From VRUE01 sp963718755 (GTDB lineage Bacteria > Actinomycetota > Thermoleophilia > Solirubrobacterales > 70-9): a DNA stretch of 64,000 nucleotides. Both the position numbers and the translations under genes were made by a program. The stretch covers positions 434,001-498,000 of the forward strand of contig OY970376.1 of assembly GCA_963718755.1 (NCBI GenBank). The letters are read 5' to 3'. Shown in pieces: positions 27,583 to 36,882 of this stretch. Position 1 is the first letter of the stretch. Every line of letters begins with the position of its first letter. Below the pieces are notes generated by a model. That model saw nothing but the letters and a program-made list of their open reading frames with translations, did no database searches and was not told the origin of the DNA.

Positions 27583-29019
27583 GTGAACTTCATTGAGGAC
27601 GTGCTGGAGCGGTCGCCTGCGTCGCGACTGGGAATCGTCGCCGTCGATGCTGAGGGGAACCGGCGCGACTGGTACTTCGGCGAACTGATCGCCTGCTCCG
27701 CCGGGCTCTCCGGCGCCTTCGCGGCGCGTGGGGTGAAGCGGGGCGACGTGGTGATGACCTTGGTCGGCAACCGGATCGAGTGGGCGCTGACCCTGCTCGC
27801 CTGCTGGCGGATGGGCGCGGTCGCCCTCCCCTGCAGCCCCCAGCTGCGCCGCCACGACCTCGAGCTGCGCTCGAGCGCCGCCGCGCCGGCGCTCTGCGTG
27901 GTTGCGGAGGAACTGCTGGACGAGCTGCCCGACGAGGTGCCGGCGATGACCCTGGCCGAGGTCGCCGAGACGCTCGACGAGGACCGCCCCCAGGAGACCC
28001 CGGCGGCGATCGAGGAGATGGGTCCCGAGGACCCGGCGCTGATCGTCTTCACCTCGGGCACGACCGGCGAGCCGCGGGGCGTCGTCCACCCCTACCGTTA
28101 CCTGACCGGGCAGCGAGCCCAGGCGGAGCACTGGCTCGGCTCGCGGCCGGGCGAGCTGGTCTGGTGCACCACCGCTCCCGGCTGGTCGAAGTCGGCGCGC
28201 AACGTCTTCCTCGCCCCCTGGCTGACCGGTGCCGCCGCGGTGATCCACGAGGGCCGCTTCGATCCGGCCGAGCGCCTCGACATGATCGAAGCGCTCGCGG
28301 TCAACGTCCTCTGCCAGGCACCGACCGAGTACCGGATGCTGGCCAAGCGAACCACCCTGCGGCGCCTCCCGAGCCTGCGGCGCATGGTCTCCGCCGGCGA
28401 GGCCCTGGAGGCGGAGACGATCACCGCCTTCCGCGAAGCGACCGGACTGGAGCCGGCCGACGGCTACGGCCAGACCGAGACCGGCCACATCTCCGGCAAC
28501 CTCGCAGGCGAACCGGTGCGGCCAGGCTCAATGGGAAAACCGTTGCCGGGCATCGTCGTGCGAGTCCTCGACGGCGAGCTCCAACTCCAGGCCAACTCCT
28601 CCCCCACCTTCTTCTCGCACTTCCTCGATGGTGAGCGCTTCGAAGGCGAGTGGTGGCCGACCGGCGACCTGGTCCGCCTGGAGGACGATGGCCACCTCTG
28701 GTTCGAGGGCCGGGGCGACGATGTGATCATCTCCTCCGGCTACCGGATCGGCCCGGTCGAGGTCGAGTCGGCACTACTGGCTCATCCGGCTGTCGCCGAA
28801 GCCGCTGCGGTAGCCCACCCCGACCCCGAGCGCGGCGCCGTCGTCCGCGCGGTCGTCGTGCCCCGCGATCGCGAGCCAAGCGGGGAGCTGGCCCGCGAGC
28901 TGCAGGAGCACTGCAAACGCGAGACCGCCCCCTACAAGTTCCCCCGCATCGTCGAGTTCGCCACCGAGCTGCCGAAGACCCACAGCGGCAAGGTCAAGCG
29001 GGCCGCACTGCGCGGCTGA
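27583..29019 (+). CDS. Acyl-CoA synthetase (AMP-dependent ligase)
   Basis: 478 aa from a GTG start located 33 nt after the palindromic element. Adenylation motifs: LIVFTSGTTGEPRGVVH (P-loop), DGYGQTETG (A5), EWWPTGDLVRLEDDGHLWF (A7), and KTHSGKVKR with the catalytic Lys (A10). GWSKSARNVF and the overall pattern fit medium-chain or acetyl/propionyl-type acyl-CoA ligases. Activates a carboxylic acid to acyl-CoA, probably to feed the nearby beta-oxidation genes. Substrate length not deducible. Confidence 0.9.
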   Translation: MNFIEDVLERSPASRLGIVAVDAEGNRRDWYFGELIACSAGLSGAFAARGVKRGDVVMTLVGNRIEWALTLLACWRMGAVALPCSPQLRRHDLELRSSAAAPALCVVAEELLDELPDEVPAMTLAEVAETLDEDRPQETPAAIEEMGPEDPALIVFTSGTTGEPRGVVHPYRYLTGQRAQAEHWLGSRPGELVWCTTAPGWSKSARNVFLAPWLTGAAAVIHEGRFDPAERLDMIEALAVNVLCQAPTEYRMLAKRTTLRRLPSLRRMVSAGEALEAETITAFREATGLEPADGYGQTETGHISGNLAGEPVRPGSMGKPLPGIVVRVLDGELQLQANSSPTFFSHFLDGERFEGEWWPTGDLVRLEDDGHLWFEGRGDDVIISSGYRIGPVEVESALLAHPAVAEAAAVAHPDPERGAVVRAVVVPRDREPSGELARELQEHCKRETAPYKFPRIVEFATELPKTHSGKVKRAALRG

Positions 29020-29020
29020 C

Positions 29021-29140
29021 AGACGCACGGAAACCAGGCAGGTCCGGGGACGCAGGGAGGATCGGTGAGGGAGCGCACTGCAGTGCGTGACCGAACCGAC
29101 CGGACCGAGGACCTCGAGATGCGCCGGTTTCCGTGCGTCT
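29021..29140. repeat. Long inverted-repeat element, class II copy 1
   Basis: Lies between convergent genes, starting 2 nt after the ligase stop and reaching into the stop codon of the GGDEF-EAL gene. Perfect 15-bp arms: 29021-29035 with 29126-29140. The core contains GGACGCAGGGAGG (29048-29060) and the palindromic GGGAGCGCAC-TG-CAGTGCGTGAC (29069-29091). The same core occurs, reversed, in the element at 40430-40545. Confidence 0.85.
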
Positions 29141-30581
29141 AGGCGGTCTCGGCGAAGGCCTCGTCTAGGCCCATGGGCCGTCCGAGGTGGTAGCCCTGGG
29201 CCATGTCGACGCCGTATTCGCGCAACATCTCGGCCGTCTGATCGTCCTGGACGTACTCGGCGATCGTCGTCTTGCCGAGACCTCGAGCAATCTGGACGAT
29301 TGCCTGGACGGTGAGCTGGTCGGCGTCTGAGCGCGGCATATCGCGGACGAAGGAACCGTCGATCTTGATCAGGTCAAAGGGAATTCGCTTGAGGTAGTGG
29401 AAGGGACCGAAGCCGGCGCCGTAGTCGTCGATCGCGACCTGGCAGCCGAACTCGGTCAGCCGGTCGGCGAAGCCCGTCGCCCGCTCGTAGTCGTAGACGT
29501 TCGCCGTCTCGGTGATCTCGAAGGTGCAGCGGGAGGGGTCGGCACCGCCTTCGTCGAGGCGCCGTTCGATGAACTCGAGCACGGAGATGTCGGTCAGCGA
29601 GGCGCCGGAGATGTTGACATGCAGCGAGAGCGGCGCGCCCTGCCGTTCGCGCTCGACGAGCAGCTCGAGTGCACGCCCAACCACCCAACGGTCGAGCTCC
29701 TGGATCATCCCGGAGCGCTCGGCAGCCTCGATGAAGGTCGCGGCAGGGAGCAGCTCGCCCTCTTCGCTTGTCATCCGCAGCAGCAGCTCATAGCGCTCGA
29801 TGCCGCCGGAGGCGAGGTTGCGGATCGGCTGGGTATGGAGACTGAGGCGGTCGTCGGTAAGGGCGTCGCGAATCCTCGCCGCGGTCGTCTGCTTTCGTTC
29901 AGGGTCGCGCTGGGGCTCGTCGGGGTCGCGGAAGAGGGCGATCTGGTTGCGTCCCCCCTCCTTTGCCTGGTACATCGCCTGATCGGCGGCAACCAGGACC
30001 GACTCGGCGCCGATTCCCTTCTCGCCGCCGAACATCGTGATGCCAACGCTGATCGTCGCCGGATCGGCATCGGGGGTCGGCTGGATGGTCTCGGCAATCT
30101 GGGAACGTAGGTCTTCACCGAGGTGCAACGCGCCCTCGACGTCGGTCTGGGGCATCAAGATCGCGAACTCATCGCCGGAGAGGCGGGCGACGATGTCGGT
30201 GGCGCGCACCCGTTCCCTCATCACTCCGGCCACCTGGCGGATCAGGTTGTCGCCGGCGTGATGGCCGTGCATGTCGTTGATCGCCTTGAGGCTGTCGATG
30301 TCGATGATCATCACCGCGCCGCGGCCGCCGTAGCGGGCGCTGAAGGAGACGTACTGGTCGAGTTCGGCGCGGAAGCGGCGGCGGTCGAGCAGTCCGGTGA
30401 GCGAGTCGTGGTCGGCCAGGTAGCGGAGCTCGGCCTCGGTGCGCTCAGCCCGCTCCAGCGCCGCCAAGACGACCTCGCGGTCCTCGTCCTCGAGCTTTTT
30501 CAGCACGGCTTCGATCGCCGGCTGACTCTGCGCTGGTAGTCGTTCTCTCGCCACTTGAGGAATGTAGGTATATCCGGACAT
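29139..30581 (-). CDS. GGDEF-EAL cyclic-di-GMP turnover protein
   Basis: 480 aa, soluble. A short helical N terminus (1-55) is followed by a GGDEF domain (about 56-220; signature RLSGDEFAILM, an SGDEF variant still compatible with cyclase activity) and an EAL domain (about 235-475): YELLLRM (ELL for EAL, first Glu kept), VNISGASL, FEITETAN, AIDDYGAGF, LIKIDGSFV, and TIAEYVQD carry the metal and catalytic residues. Phosphodiesterase activity looks intact. No sensor domain is visible. The start at ATG 30581 is chosen because translation further upstream overlaps the divergent DUF255 gene. Confidence 0.92.
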   Translation of the reverse strand: MSGYTYIPQVARERLPAQSQPAIEAVLKKLEDEDREVVLAALERAERTEAELRYLADHDSLTGLLDRRRFRAELDQYVSFSARYGGRGAVMIIDIDSLKAINDMHGHHAGDNLIRQVAGVMRERVRATDIVARLSGDEFAILMPQTDVEGALHLGEDLRSQIAETIQPTPDADPATISVGITMFGGEKGIGAESVLVAADQAMYQAKEGGRNQIALFRDPDEPQRDPERKQTTAARIRDALTDDRLSLHTQPIRNLASGGIERYELLLRMTSEEGELLPAATFIEAAERSGMIQELDRWVVGRALELLVERERQGAPLSLHVNISGASLTDISVLEFIERRLDEGGADPSRCTFEITETANVYDYERATGFADRLTEFGCQVAIDDYGAGFGPFHYLKRIPFDLIKIDGSFVRDMPRSDADQLTVQAIVQIARGLGKTTIAEYVQDDQTAEMLREYGVDMAQGYHLGRPMGLDEAFAETA

Positions 30582-30683
30582 AAATTGGTGTCGGAGAGGC
30601 TGGAATCGCCTATCGCAACCCACTTTCGGCGATCCCCGACCCCCCAAAAGTTGGCCTCGTTGGTCCGCGGGTAGTGTGAGGAC

Positions 30684-32651
30684 ATGGCCAACCGCTTGGC
30701 GCAGGAGACCAGTCCGTACCTGCTCCAGCACCGCGACAACCCGGTCGACTGGTACCCGTGGGGCGAGGAGGCGCTGGCGCAAGCGCGCGAGCTCGACCGG
30801 CCGATCCTGCTCTCGGTCGGCTACTCGGCTTGCCACTGGTGTCATGTGATGGAGCGCGAGTCCTTCGAGGATGCCGGGACCGCCGCCTACATGAACGAGC
30901 ACTTCGTCAGCATCAAGGTCGATCGCGAGGAGCGCCCGGACGTCGACGCCCTCTACATGGAGGCGGTGCAGGCGATCAGCGGCCACGGTGGCTGGCCGAT
31001 GACGGTGTTCTGCGACCCCGACGGCGTCCCCTTCTACGGCGGGACCTACTTCCCACCCGACGAGGGACGGGGGATGCCGAGCTTCCAGATGGTGATGGAA
31101 GCCGTCGTCGACGCTTTCGAGAACCGCCGCGAGGAGCTGCGCGAGCGGGCGCCGGAGACGCGAGCCCGACTGGGTGCGATCGGCGCGATCGAGCCGGCCG
31201 GCGAGGCGCCGGGCGCCGGCACGATCGATGCCGCGATCGCCACCCTCGAGCAAGCGGTCGACACGGAGCGCGGCGGCTTCGGTGGGGCGCCGAAGTTCCC
31301 GCCGTCCTCGGCCCTGGAGCTGTTGCTCGCCCGCGGTATCGAGGCGCCGGTCGAGCGCACCCTCGACGCGATGATGGCGGGTGGTATCTACGACCAGATC
31401 GGCGGCGGCTTTGCCCGGTACTCGGTCGACGCGAACTGGCTCGTCCCCCACTTCGAGAAGATGCTCTACGACAACGCGCAGCTGGCGCGGGTCTACCTGC
31501 ACGGCTGGCAGGCGCTCGGCCACGAGCGCTACCGCCGCATCTGCGAAGAGACGCTCGACTGGGCGTTGCGCGAGATGCGCGGCCCCGAGGGCGGCTTCTA
31601 CTCGGCGCTCGACGCCGACTCAGAGGGCGAAGAGGGGCGCTTCTACGTCTGGATGCCCGAGGAGCTGCACGCGGTGCTGGGCGAGGGAGCGGAGGTGATC
31701 GGGGCCTTCTACGGGGTCAGCGAGGCGGGCAACTTCGAGGGCCGCAACGTGCTCCACCTGGCCGCCGGGGCCTCGGCGCCACCACCGAGCGGGCTGGCCG
31801 AGGCGCGCCATCTGCTGTACGAGGCACGCTCGAAGAGAGAGTGGCCGGGGCTTGACGACAAGCGCCTCACCGCCTGGAACGCCCTGATGCTGGCCGCTCT
31901 CGGCGAAGCCGGAGCGGTGCTTGGCCGCGAGGACTACCTCGACGCTGCGCGGGCCTGTGCCGAGTTCGTCCTGCGCGACCTGCGCGACGCCAACCGTCGC
32001 TTGCTGCGCACCTACAAGGATGGCGAGGGACGACTCAACGCCTACCTGGAGGACCACGCCTTCCTGCTCGATGCTCTACTGGCGCTCTACGAGGCGACTT
32101 TCGAAGCGCGCTGGTTCGAGCAGGCACAAGAGCTCGCCGACACCATGATCGCCCGCTTCGGCGACCCCGAGCGGGGTGGCTTCTACTCGACCTCAGACGA
32201 CCACGAGCAACTGATCGCCCGCCGCAAGGAGATCGGCGACCACCCGATCCCCTCCGGCAACTCCGCCGCCGCCCTGGCGCTGCTGCGGCTCGAGGCGTTG
32301 ACCGGCGAGCGCTCCCATGGCATGCGGGCCGAGGGCGTGCTGCGCCTCTTCGCCAAGGCGGCGCCGCGCCAACCCGATGCCTTCGCCCACCTCCTGCGTG
32401 CGCTCGACTTCCAGCTCGCCCCGACCAAGGAGGTGGCGCTGATCGGGGATGACCTAACTGAGTTGGCCACGGTCGTCCGCTCCGGCTACCGACCGCACCT
32501 GGTCCTTGCCGGCGGTCCCGAGGGCAGCGACGTCCCGCCCCTGCTCGCCGGCCGCCCCCAGGTCGACGGCAGGCGGGCTGCCTACGTCTGCGAGCACTTC
32601 ACCTGCCAAGCGCCCGTAACCACTGCGAAACACCTGACCGACCTTCTTTGA
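30684..32651 (+). CDS. DUF255 thioredoxin-fold / glycoside-hydrolase-like (YyaL/SSP411) protein
   Basis: 655 aa. The N-terminal thioredoxin-like DUF255 domain has the hallmark NPVDWYPWGEEALAQA and CHWCHVMERESF with a CxxC, then KVDREERPDVD and GGWPMTVF. A six-hairpin (alpha/alpha) barrel follows (GGFGGAPKFP, MLYDNAQLARVYL, DKRLTAWNALMLAAL, GNSAAALALLRLEAL). The family is conserved across bacteria and animals (spermatogenesis-associated 20) but its reaction is not settled. Full length and intact. Divergent from the GGDEF-EAL gene. Confidence 0.92.
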   Translation: MANRLAQETSPYLLQHRDNPVDWYPWGEEALAQARELDRPILLSVGYSACHWCHVMERESFEDAGTAAYMNEHFVSIKVDREERPDVDALYMEAVQAISGHGGWPMTVFCDPDGVPFYGGTYFPPDEGRGMPSFQMVMEAVVDAFENRREELRERAPETRARLGAIGAIEPAGEAPGAGTIDAAIATLEQAVDTERGGFGGAPKFPPSSALELLLARGIEAPVERTLDAMMAGGIYDQIGGGFARYSVDANWLVPHFEKMLYDNAQLARVYLHGWQALGHERYRRICEETLDWALREMRGPEGGFYSALDADSEGEEGRFYVWMPEELHAVLGEGAEVIGAFYGVSEAGNFEGRNVLHLAAGASAPPPSGLAEARHLLYEARSKREWPGLDDKRLTAWNALMLAALGEAGAVLGREDYLDAARACAEFVLRDLRDANRRLLRTYKDGEGRLNAYLEDHAFLLDALLALYEATFEARWFEQAQELADTMIARFGDPERGGFYSTSDDHEQLIARRKEIGDHPIPSGNSAAALALLRLEALTGERSHGMRAEGVLRLFAKAAPRQPDAFAHLLRALDFQLAPTKEVALIGDDLTELATVVRSGYRPHLVLAGGPEGSDVPPLLAGRPQVDGRRAAYVCEHFTCQAPVTTAKHLTDLL

Positions 32652-32655
32652 GAGG

Positions 32656-35157
32656 ATGGGCGCCGTGCGCGGCTCACTCTTCACCTTCGCCGCCGGTCGC
32701 CGAACCAAGTGGGTCGTCTTCGGGGTCTGGTTCCTGGCGATCTTCATCGCTTCCGGCCCCGCCAACCTGCCGGGCAAGTTCGAAGACGCCGAAAGCAACG
32801 AGGCGACGTCCTACCTGCCCGGCTCGGCGGAATCAACCGACGCGCTCGACGCGACCGAATCGCTGCAGGACGGCGAACTCGCCCCAGCGGTGATCGTCTA
32901 CAGGCGCGAGTCCGGCCTCACCGCCGCTGACCGGCGCAAGATCGTCGCAGACGTCAAAGCGATGACCACGGAACGCTTCCCCGGCGTCGTCCCCGACGGC
33001 GCAACGGCTGCCGCCGGGGGCAAAGCGAGCGGCGCCAAAGCCGAGGCGCCGCCACCGGGTGAACCCCCGGGGTGCGGCTCATCGACCACCCTGGTCCCGG
33101 GGCAACCGGCCGGCTATGCCCCGTTTGTGGGCCCGGTCTGCTCGCAGGACGGCAAAGCGGCGATCGTCACCGCCTACATCGCCGGTAACGGCGAGGGCGA
33201 CCGCATCCTCGACCCGGTCAAGGCCTGGCGCGATGAGATCTCCGACCCCGGCGGCGGGCTCGAGGTCAAGATCACCGGCGGCGCCGGCTTCTCCGCCGAC
33301 GCGATCGAAGTCTTCGAAAGCATCGACAGCACCCTGCTGCTGGCGGCGCTCAGCCTGGTCATTTTCCTGCTGATCGTCATCTATCGCTCGCCGTTCTTCT
33401 TCCTCATTCCGCTGATCGCGGTGGTTTTCGCCGAGACGCTCTCGCGCTCGATCGGCTACGGCGTCTCAGAGCTCGGCGTGACGATCAACGGACAGTCGAG
33501 CTCGATCATGTCGGTGCTCGTCCTTGGCGCGGGAACCGACTACGCCCTGCTGCTCGTCTCCCGCTACCGCGAGGAGCTGCACCACACCGTCGACAAGCAC
33601 GAGGCGATGCGCACCGCGCTGGCCTCGGCCGGGCCGGCGATCTTCGCCTCGGCCGCGACCGTGATCGCGGCGCTTCTCTGCCTGCTGTTGGCCAAGGTCA
33701 ACGGCACCGCCGGCCTCGGCCCAATCGCCGCAATCGGCATCGCTTGCGCGGCCCTCTCGATGCTGACCCTGTTGCCGGCGCTGCTGACGATCTTCGGCCG
33801 CCGTGCCTTCTGGCCCTTCGTCCCGCACACGCCGGAGACCGGGCCCACCGCGGACAACGTCTCCGAGCGAGCGCGGCGCCGGATCGTCGAGGGCGGCGCG
33901 ATGGGCGCCCTGGCCCGCGTCATCCTCGCCTCCCTGCTGGTGCTCGTCCTGCTGCCGCTGGTGCTGCTCAACTGGCTCCTGCGCCGGCTCAGCGGCCGCC
34001 GCATCCCCTCTCTGATCGTCGGGCCGCTCGACCGGGCGATCTTCACCCCCTACGAGGTGCGCCGGCGTAAGCTTGAGCACGCCGCCGACGCCACCCACGG
34101 CTTCTGGAAACGAGTGGGCGACTGGATCGCAGCCGGCCCGCGGCGGGTGATGCTCGGCGCGATCGCCGTCCTCCTCCTCTGCTGTGCCGGCTTTGCCTTC
34201 TTCTCCACCGAACTGACCAGCGAAGACAGCTACCGCACCGAAGTCGATTCGGTCGAAGGCCAGCACCTGCTCGACAAGAGCTTCCCCTCGGGCACGACCG
34301 CGCCGACCGACATCGTCGTCAACGAACCAACCCAACTGGAATACGTGCGCAAAGAGGCCTCCCGGGTCGAAGGCGTCGAGTCGGTCTCCGGCCCGGTAGC
34401 CAAAGGCCCGGAGGGCATCCTCGTCCAGGCGACGCTGGAACCCAACCCCTACTCGACCGAGGCTTTCGACCTGGTCGAGCCGATCCGCGACGCGGTCCAT
34501 GAAGTTGCGCCCGGGACGCTGGTCGGCGGCCCCAGCGCAATCGAATTCGACGTGCGCGACGCGGCCGCCCGCGACTCGATCGTGATCCCGCCGATCGTCC
34601 TCCTCGTCGTCTTCCTGATCCTGATCGTGCTGCTGCGCGCGATGGTCGCGCCCCTGGTCCTGATCGGGACCGTGATCCTCAGCTTCCTCGCCGCGCTCGG
34701 GGTCGGCTACTTCGCCTTTGACGTGATCTTCGGCTTCCCCGGCTCGGACCCGTCGTTACCCCTCTTCGCCTTCGTCTTCCTGGTCGCGCTGGGGGTCGAC
34801 TACAACATCTTCCTGATTGCGCGAGCACGCGAGGAGACGATCCAGCACGGCTCTCGAGAAGGCATCCTGCGCGCCCTCGCGGTCACCGGTGCGGTCATAA
34901 CCAGCGCCGGCATCGTCCTCGCCGGCACCTTCTCGGTGCTTGGCTCCCTCCCGCTCACCTTCCTCACCGAGATCGGCTTCGTAGTCGCCTTCGGCGTCCT
35001 CCTAGACACCTTCCTGGTCCGCAGCATCCTCGTCCCCGCCGCAGCCCTAACCTTGGGCGACAAGTTCTGGTCCCCATCTGAACTCTCAAAGGGCGGCGGC
35101 ACCCAAGCTCCCGAGACGCCCGAGCCCGCGACGACGACCGGGTCAAGCGACAGCTAA
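32656..35157 (+). CDS. MMPL-family RND transporter (large form)
   Basis: 833 aa. It has the MMPL domain order with about 12 membrane helices: GAGTDYALLLVSRYREELHH in the first half and ALGVDYNIFLIARAREETIQ in the second, as in mycobacterial-type MMPL proteins. A Pro/Gly/Cys-containing insert (APPPGEPPGCGSS) lies in the first external domain, and a basic cytoplasmic stretch (about 400-490) joins the halves. Starts 4 nt after the DUF255 stop. Probably a lipid or hydrophobic-compound exporter. Confidence 0.92.
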   Translation: MGAVRGSLFTFAAGRRTKWVVFGVWFLAIFIASGPANLPGKFEDAESNEATSYLPGSAESTDALDATESLQDGELAPAVIVYRRESGLTAADRRKIVADVKAMTTERFPGVVPDGATAAAGGKASGAKAEAPPPGEPPGCGSSTTLVPGQPAGYAPFVGPVCSQDGKAAIVTAYIAGNGEGDRILDPVKAWRDEISDPGGGLEVKITGGAGFSADAIEVFESIDSTLLLAALSLVIFLLIVIYRSPFFFLIPLIAVVFAETLSRSIGYGVSELGVTINGQSSSIMSVLVLGAGTDYALLLVSRYREELHHTVDKHEAMRTALASAGPAIFASAATVIAALLCLLLAKVNGTAGLGPIAAIGIACAALSMLTLLPALLTIFGRRAFWPFVPHTPETGPTADNVSERARRRIVEGGAMGALARVILASLLVLVLLPLVLLNWLLRRLSGRRIPSLIVGPLDRAIFTPYEVRRRKLEHAADATHGFWKRVGDWIAAGPRRVMLGAIAVLLLCCAGFAFFSTELTSEDSYRTEVDSVEGQHLLDKSFPSGTTAPTDIVVNEPTQLEYVRKEASRVEGVESVSGPVAKGPEGILVQATLEPNPYSTEAFDLVEPIRDAVHEVAPGTLVGGPSAIEFDVRDAAARDSIVIPPIVLLVVFLILIVLLRAMVAPLVLIGTVILSFLAALGVGYFAFDVIFGFPGSDPSLPLFAFVFLVALGVDYNIFLIARAREETIQHGSREGILRALAVTGAVITSAGIVLAGTFSVLGSLPLTFLTEIGFVVAFGVLLDTFLVRSILVPAAALTLGDKFWSPSELSKGGGTQAPETPEPATTTGSSDS

Positions 35158-35177
35158 CCCAAGCCGGCGCTCGTGGA

Positions 35178-35299
35178 GGCGGGGTCGGGTGTCCCTCCTG
35201 GGCAGCGGCGTCCTCTTTTTCGCCCCACCAGCGCAGGCGGACAGCCACAACCTCAACTGGCGAAAAACCCAGCAAGCAGGAGGGACACCCGACCCCGCC
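35178..35299. repeat. Long inverted-repeat element, class I copy 2
   Basis: Between convergent MMPL and glnA genes. Perfect 23-bp arms: 35178-35200 with 35277-35299; the right arm ends 1 nt short of the glnA stop. Nested TTTTTCGCC (35216-35224) pairs with GGCGAAAAA (35259-35267). It shares GGACAGCCA with copy 1. Confidence 0.85.
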
Positions 35300-35300
35300 C

Positions 35301-36653
35301 CTACAACACCGGCAAAAAGTTCTCGATCTCATACGGCGTCACTTGAACGCGGTACTCATCCCATTCCTGCCGCTTGATCTCCACAAACCGCCGAAACGTG
35401 TGCTCGCCCAACGTCCGCAACACCAGCTCGGAGTCAGCGGCGAGGTCGATCGCCTCGCCCAGCGTCTCGGGTAGCTCCTCGATCCCCCGCTGCGAGCGCT
35501 CATCGGGCGAGAGGTGATAGAGGTTCTGCTCCATCGGCTCGGGCAGCTCGTAGCCCTTCTCGATTCCCTCCAGGCCGGCGTGGAGCATGCCGGCGAAGCA
35601 GAGGTAGGGATTACAGGCGGGGTCGGGGCAGCGCAGCTCGGCCCGGGTCGCCCCCTCCTTGCCGGGGTGGTAGAGCGGCACCCGGATCAGAGCTGAGCGG
35701 TTGCGGCGCGACCAAGCGAGGTAGACAGGCGCCTCGTAGCCGGGGACGAGGCGCTTGTAGGAGTTGACCCACTGGGCGAAGAGCGGCGAGATCTCGCGCG
35801 CATGGCGCAGCTGGCCGGCGATGAACGCCTTCGCCGTGGCGGAGAGGAAGTACTGGTCGTCGGCGTCGAAGAAGGCGTTCTTGCCGTCTTTGGTCAGCGA
35901 CTGGTGGACGTGCATCCCGGAGCCGTTCTCGCCGAACAACGGCTTTGGCATGAAGGTCGCGTGCCAGCCGTATTTCATCGCGTACTCCTTGACGACGATG
36001 CGGTAGGTCATGCAGTCGTCGGACATCTGCAGCGCGTCCTTGTAGCGCATGTCGACCTCGTGCTGTGAGGGGCCGACCTCGTGGTGGGTGTACTCGACGT
36101 GGATGCCCATCTTCTCCAGCGCCAGCACGGTGTCGCGGCGCACGTCGGAGCCGGCGTCGAGCGTGGTCAGGTCGAAGTAGCCGCCCTCGTCGAGGACCTC
36201 CGGCGTGCCGCCCTCGGGCTTGGCCGAGCGGAAGTAGAAGAACTCGAGCTCCGGTCCGATGTTGTACGCGTCAAAGCCCATGTCCTGAGCCCGTTTGAGA
36301 GCGCGTCGCATGATCCAGCGCGGGTCGCCCTCGTAGGGATCGCCGCCGGGCACCTGGATGTCGCAGAACATCCGCGCCACCGCGTTCTCCTCCTCCGGCC
36401 GCCAGGGAATGATCGCGAAGGTCGAGGGGTCCGGCATCGCGATCATGTCCGACTCCTCGATCGGGTTGAAGCCGGTTATCGAGGAGCCGTCAAAGCCCAT
36501 GCCGCCCTCGAAGGCGTCCTCAAGCTCGGCGGAGTTGATCGAGAAGCTCTTCAGCTGACCGAGGATGTCCGTGAACCAGAGCCGGATGAAGCGAACGTCG
36601 CGCTCCTTGACGATCTCGGCTACATCGGCGGCACTGGTTGGTTGCTCTGCCAT
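35301..36653 (-). CDS. glnA: Type I glutamine synthetase
   Basis: 450 aa. ATP + glutamate + NH3 to glutamine. GS motifs: GGMGFDGSSITGF, EVGPSQHEVDMRY, HATFMPKPLFGENGSGMHVH, NSYKRLVPGYEAP, and the C-terminal NLYHLSPDER that corresponds to the adenylylation-loop region. The length is that of the short GSI-alpha subdivision (about 445 aa), which in Firmicutes is feedback-regulated rather than adenylylated. The ATG at 36653 has GGAG 9 nt upstream; longer open frame upstream is rejected. Confidence 0.95.
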   Translation of the reverse strand: MAEQPTSAADVAEIVKERDVRFIRLWFTDILGQLKSFSINSAELEDAFEGGMGFDGSSITGFNPIEESDMIAMPDPSTFAIIPWRPEEENAVARMFCDIQVPGGDPYEGDPRWIMRRALKRAQDMGFDAYNIGPELEFFYFRSAKPEGGTPEVLDEGGYFDLTTLDAGSDVRRDTVLALEKMGIHVEYTHHEVGPSQHEVDMRYKDALQMSDDCMTYRIVVKEYAMKYGWHATFMPKPLFGENGSGMHVHQSLTKDGKNAFFDADDQYFLSATAKAFIAGQLRHAREISPLFAQWVNSYKRLVPGYEAPVYLAWSRRNRSALIRVPLYHPGKEGATRAELRCPDPACNPYLCFAGMLHAGLEGIEKGYELPEPMEQNLYHLSPDERSQRGIEELPETLGEAIDLAADSELVLRTLGEHTFRRFVEIKRQEWDEYRVQVTPYEIENFLPVL

Positions 36654-36790
36654 TCCCGGTCTCCTTCGTGGCGGTTTTCGGCGCGGTCGGGGCAAAGATA
36701 GGCGAAGTGAACCGGCGAGGTGCAAAACGTCGTATTGCGGGTATGTGACGGTCGCCCCACATGGGTTGCGGGAGCGTCCGGATCTCGGTA

Positions 36791-36811
36791 TAACTTACTT
36801 CGCGTAAGTTA
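36791..36811. promoter_or_regulatory. Inverted-repeat operator upstream of the AhpD-like gene
   Basis: TAACTTAC-TTCGC-GTAAGTTA, a perfect 8-bp inverted repeat with a 5-nt spacer, 72 nt before the start of the AhpD-like gene and in the divergent region with glnA. AT-rich against a GC-rich background. TetR/MarR-type site by shape; regulator unknown. Confidence 0.6.
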
Positions 36812-36882
36812 ATGGCTTAAAGTAAAGTAAAGGCCACATAAAGGCTCTGTGAAGCGGATTCCGTCACTGAGCCAAAGGCGGG

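Noticed and set aside
30582..31523. Upstream extension of the GGDEF-EAL reading frame
   Set aside because: It is antisense to the conserved DUF255 domain including CHWC; ATG 30581 fits.
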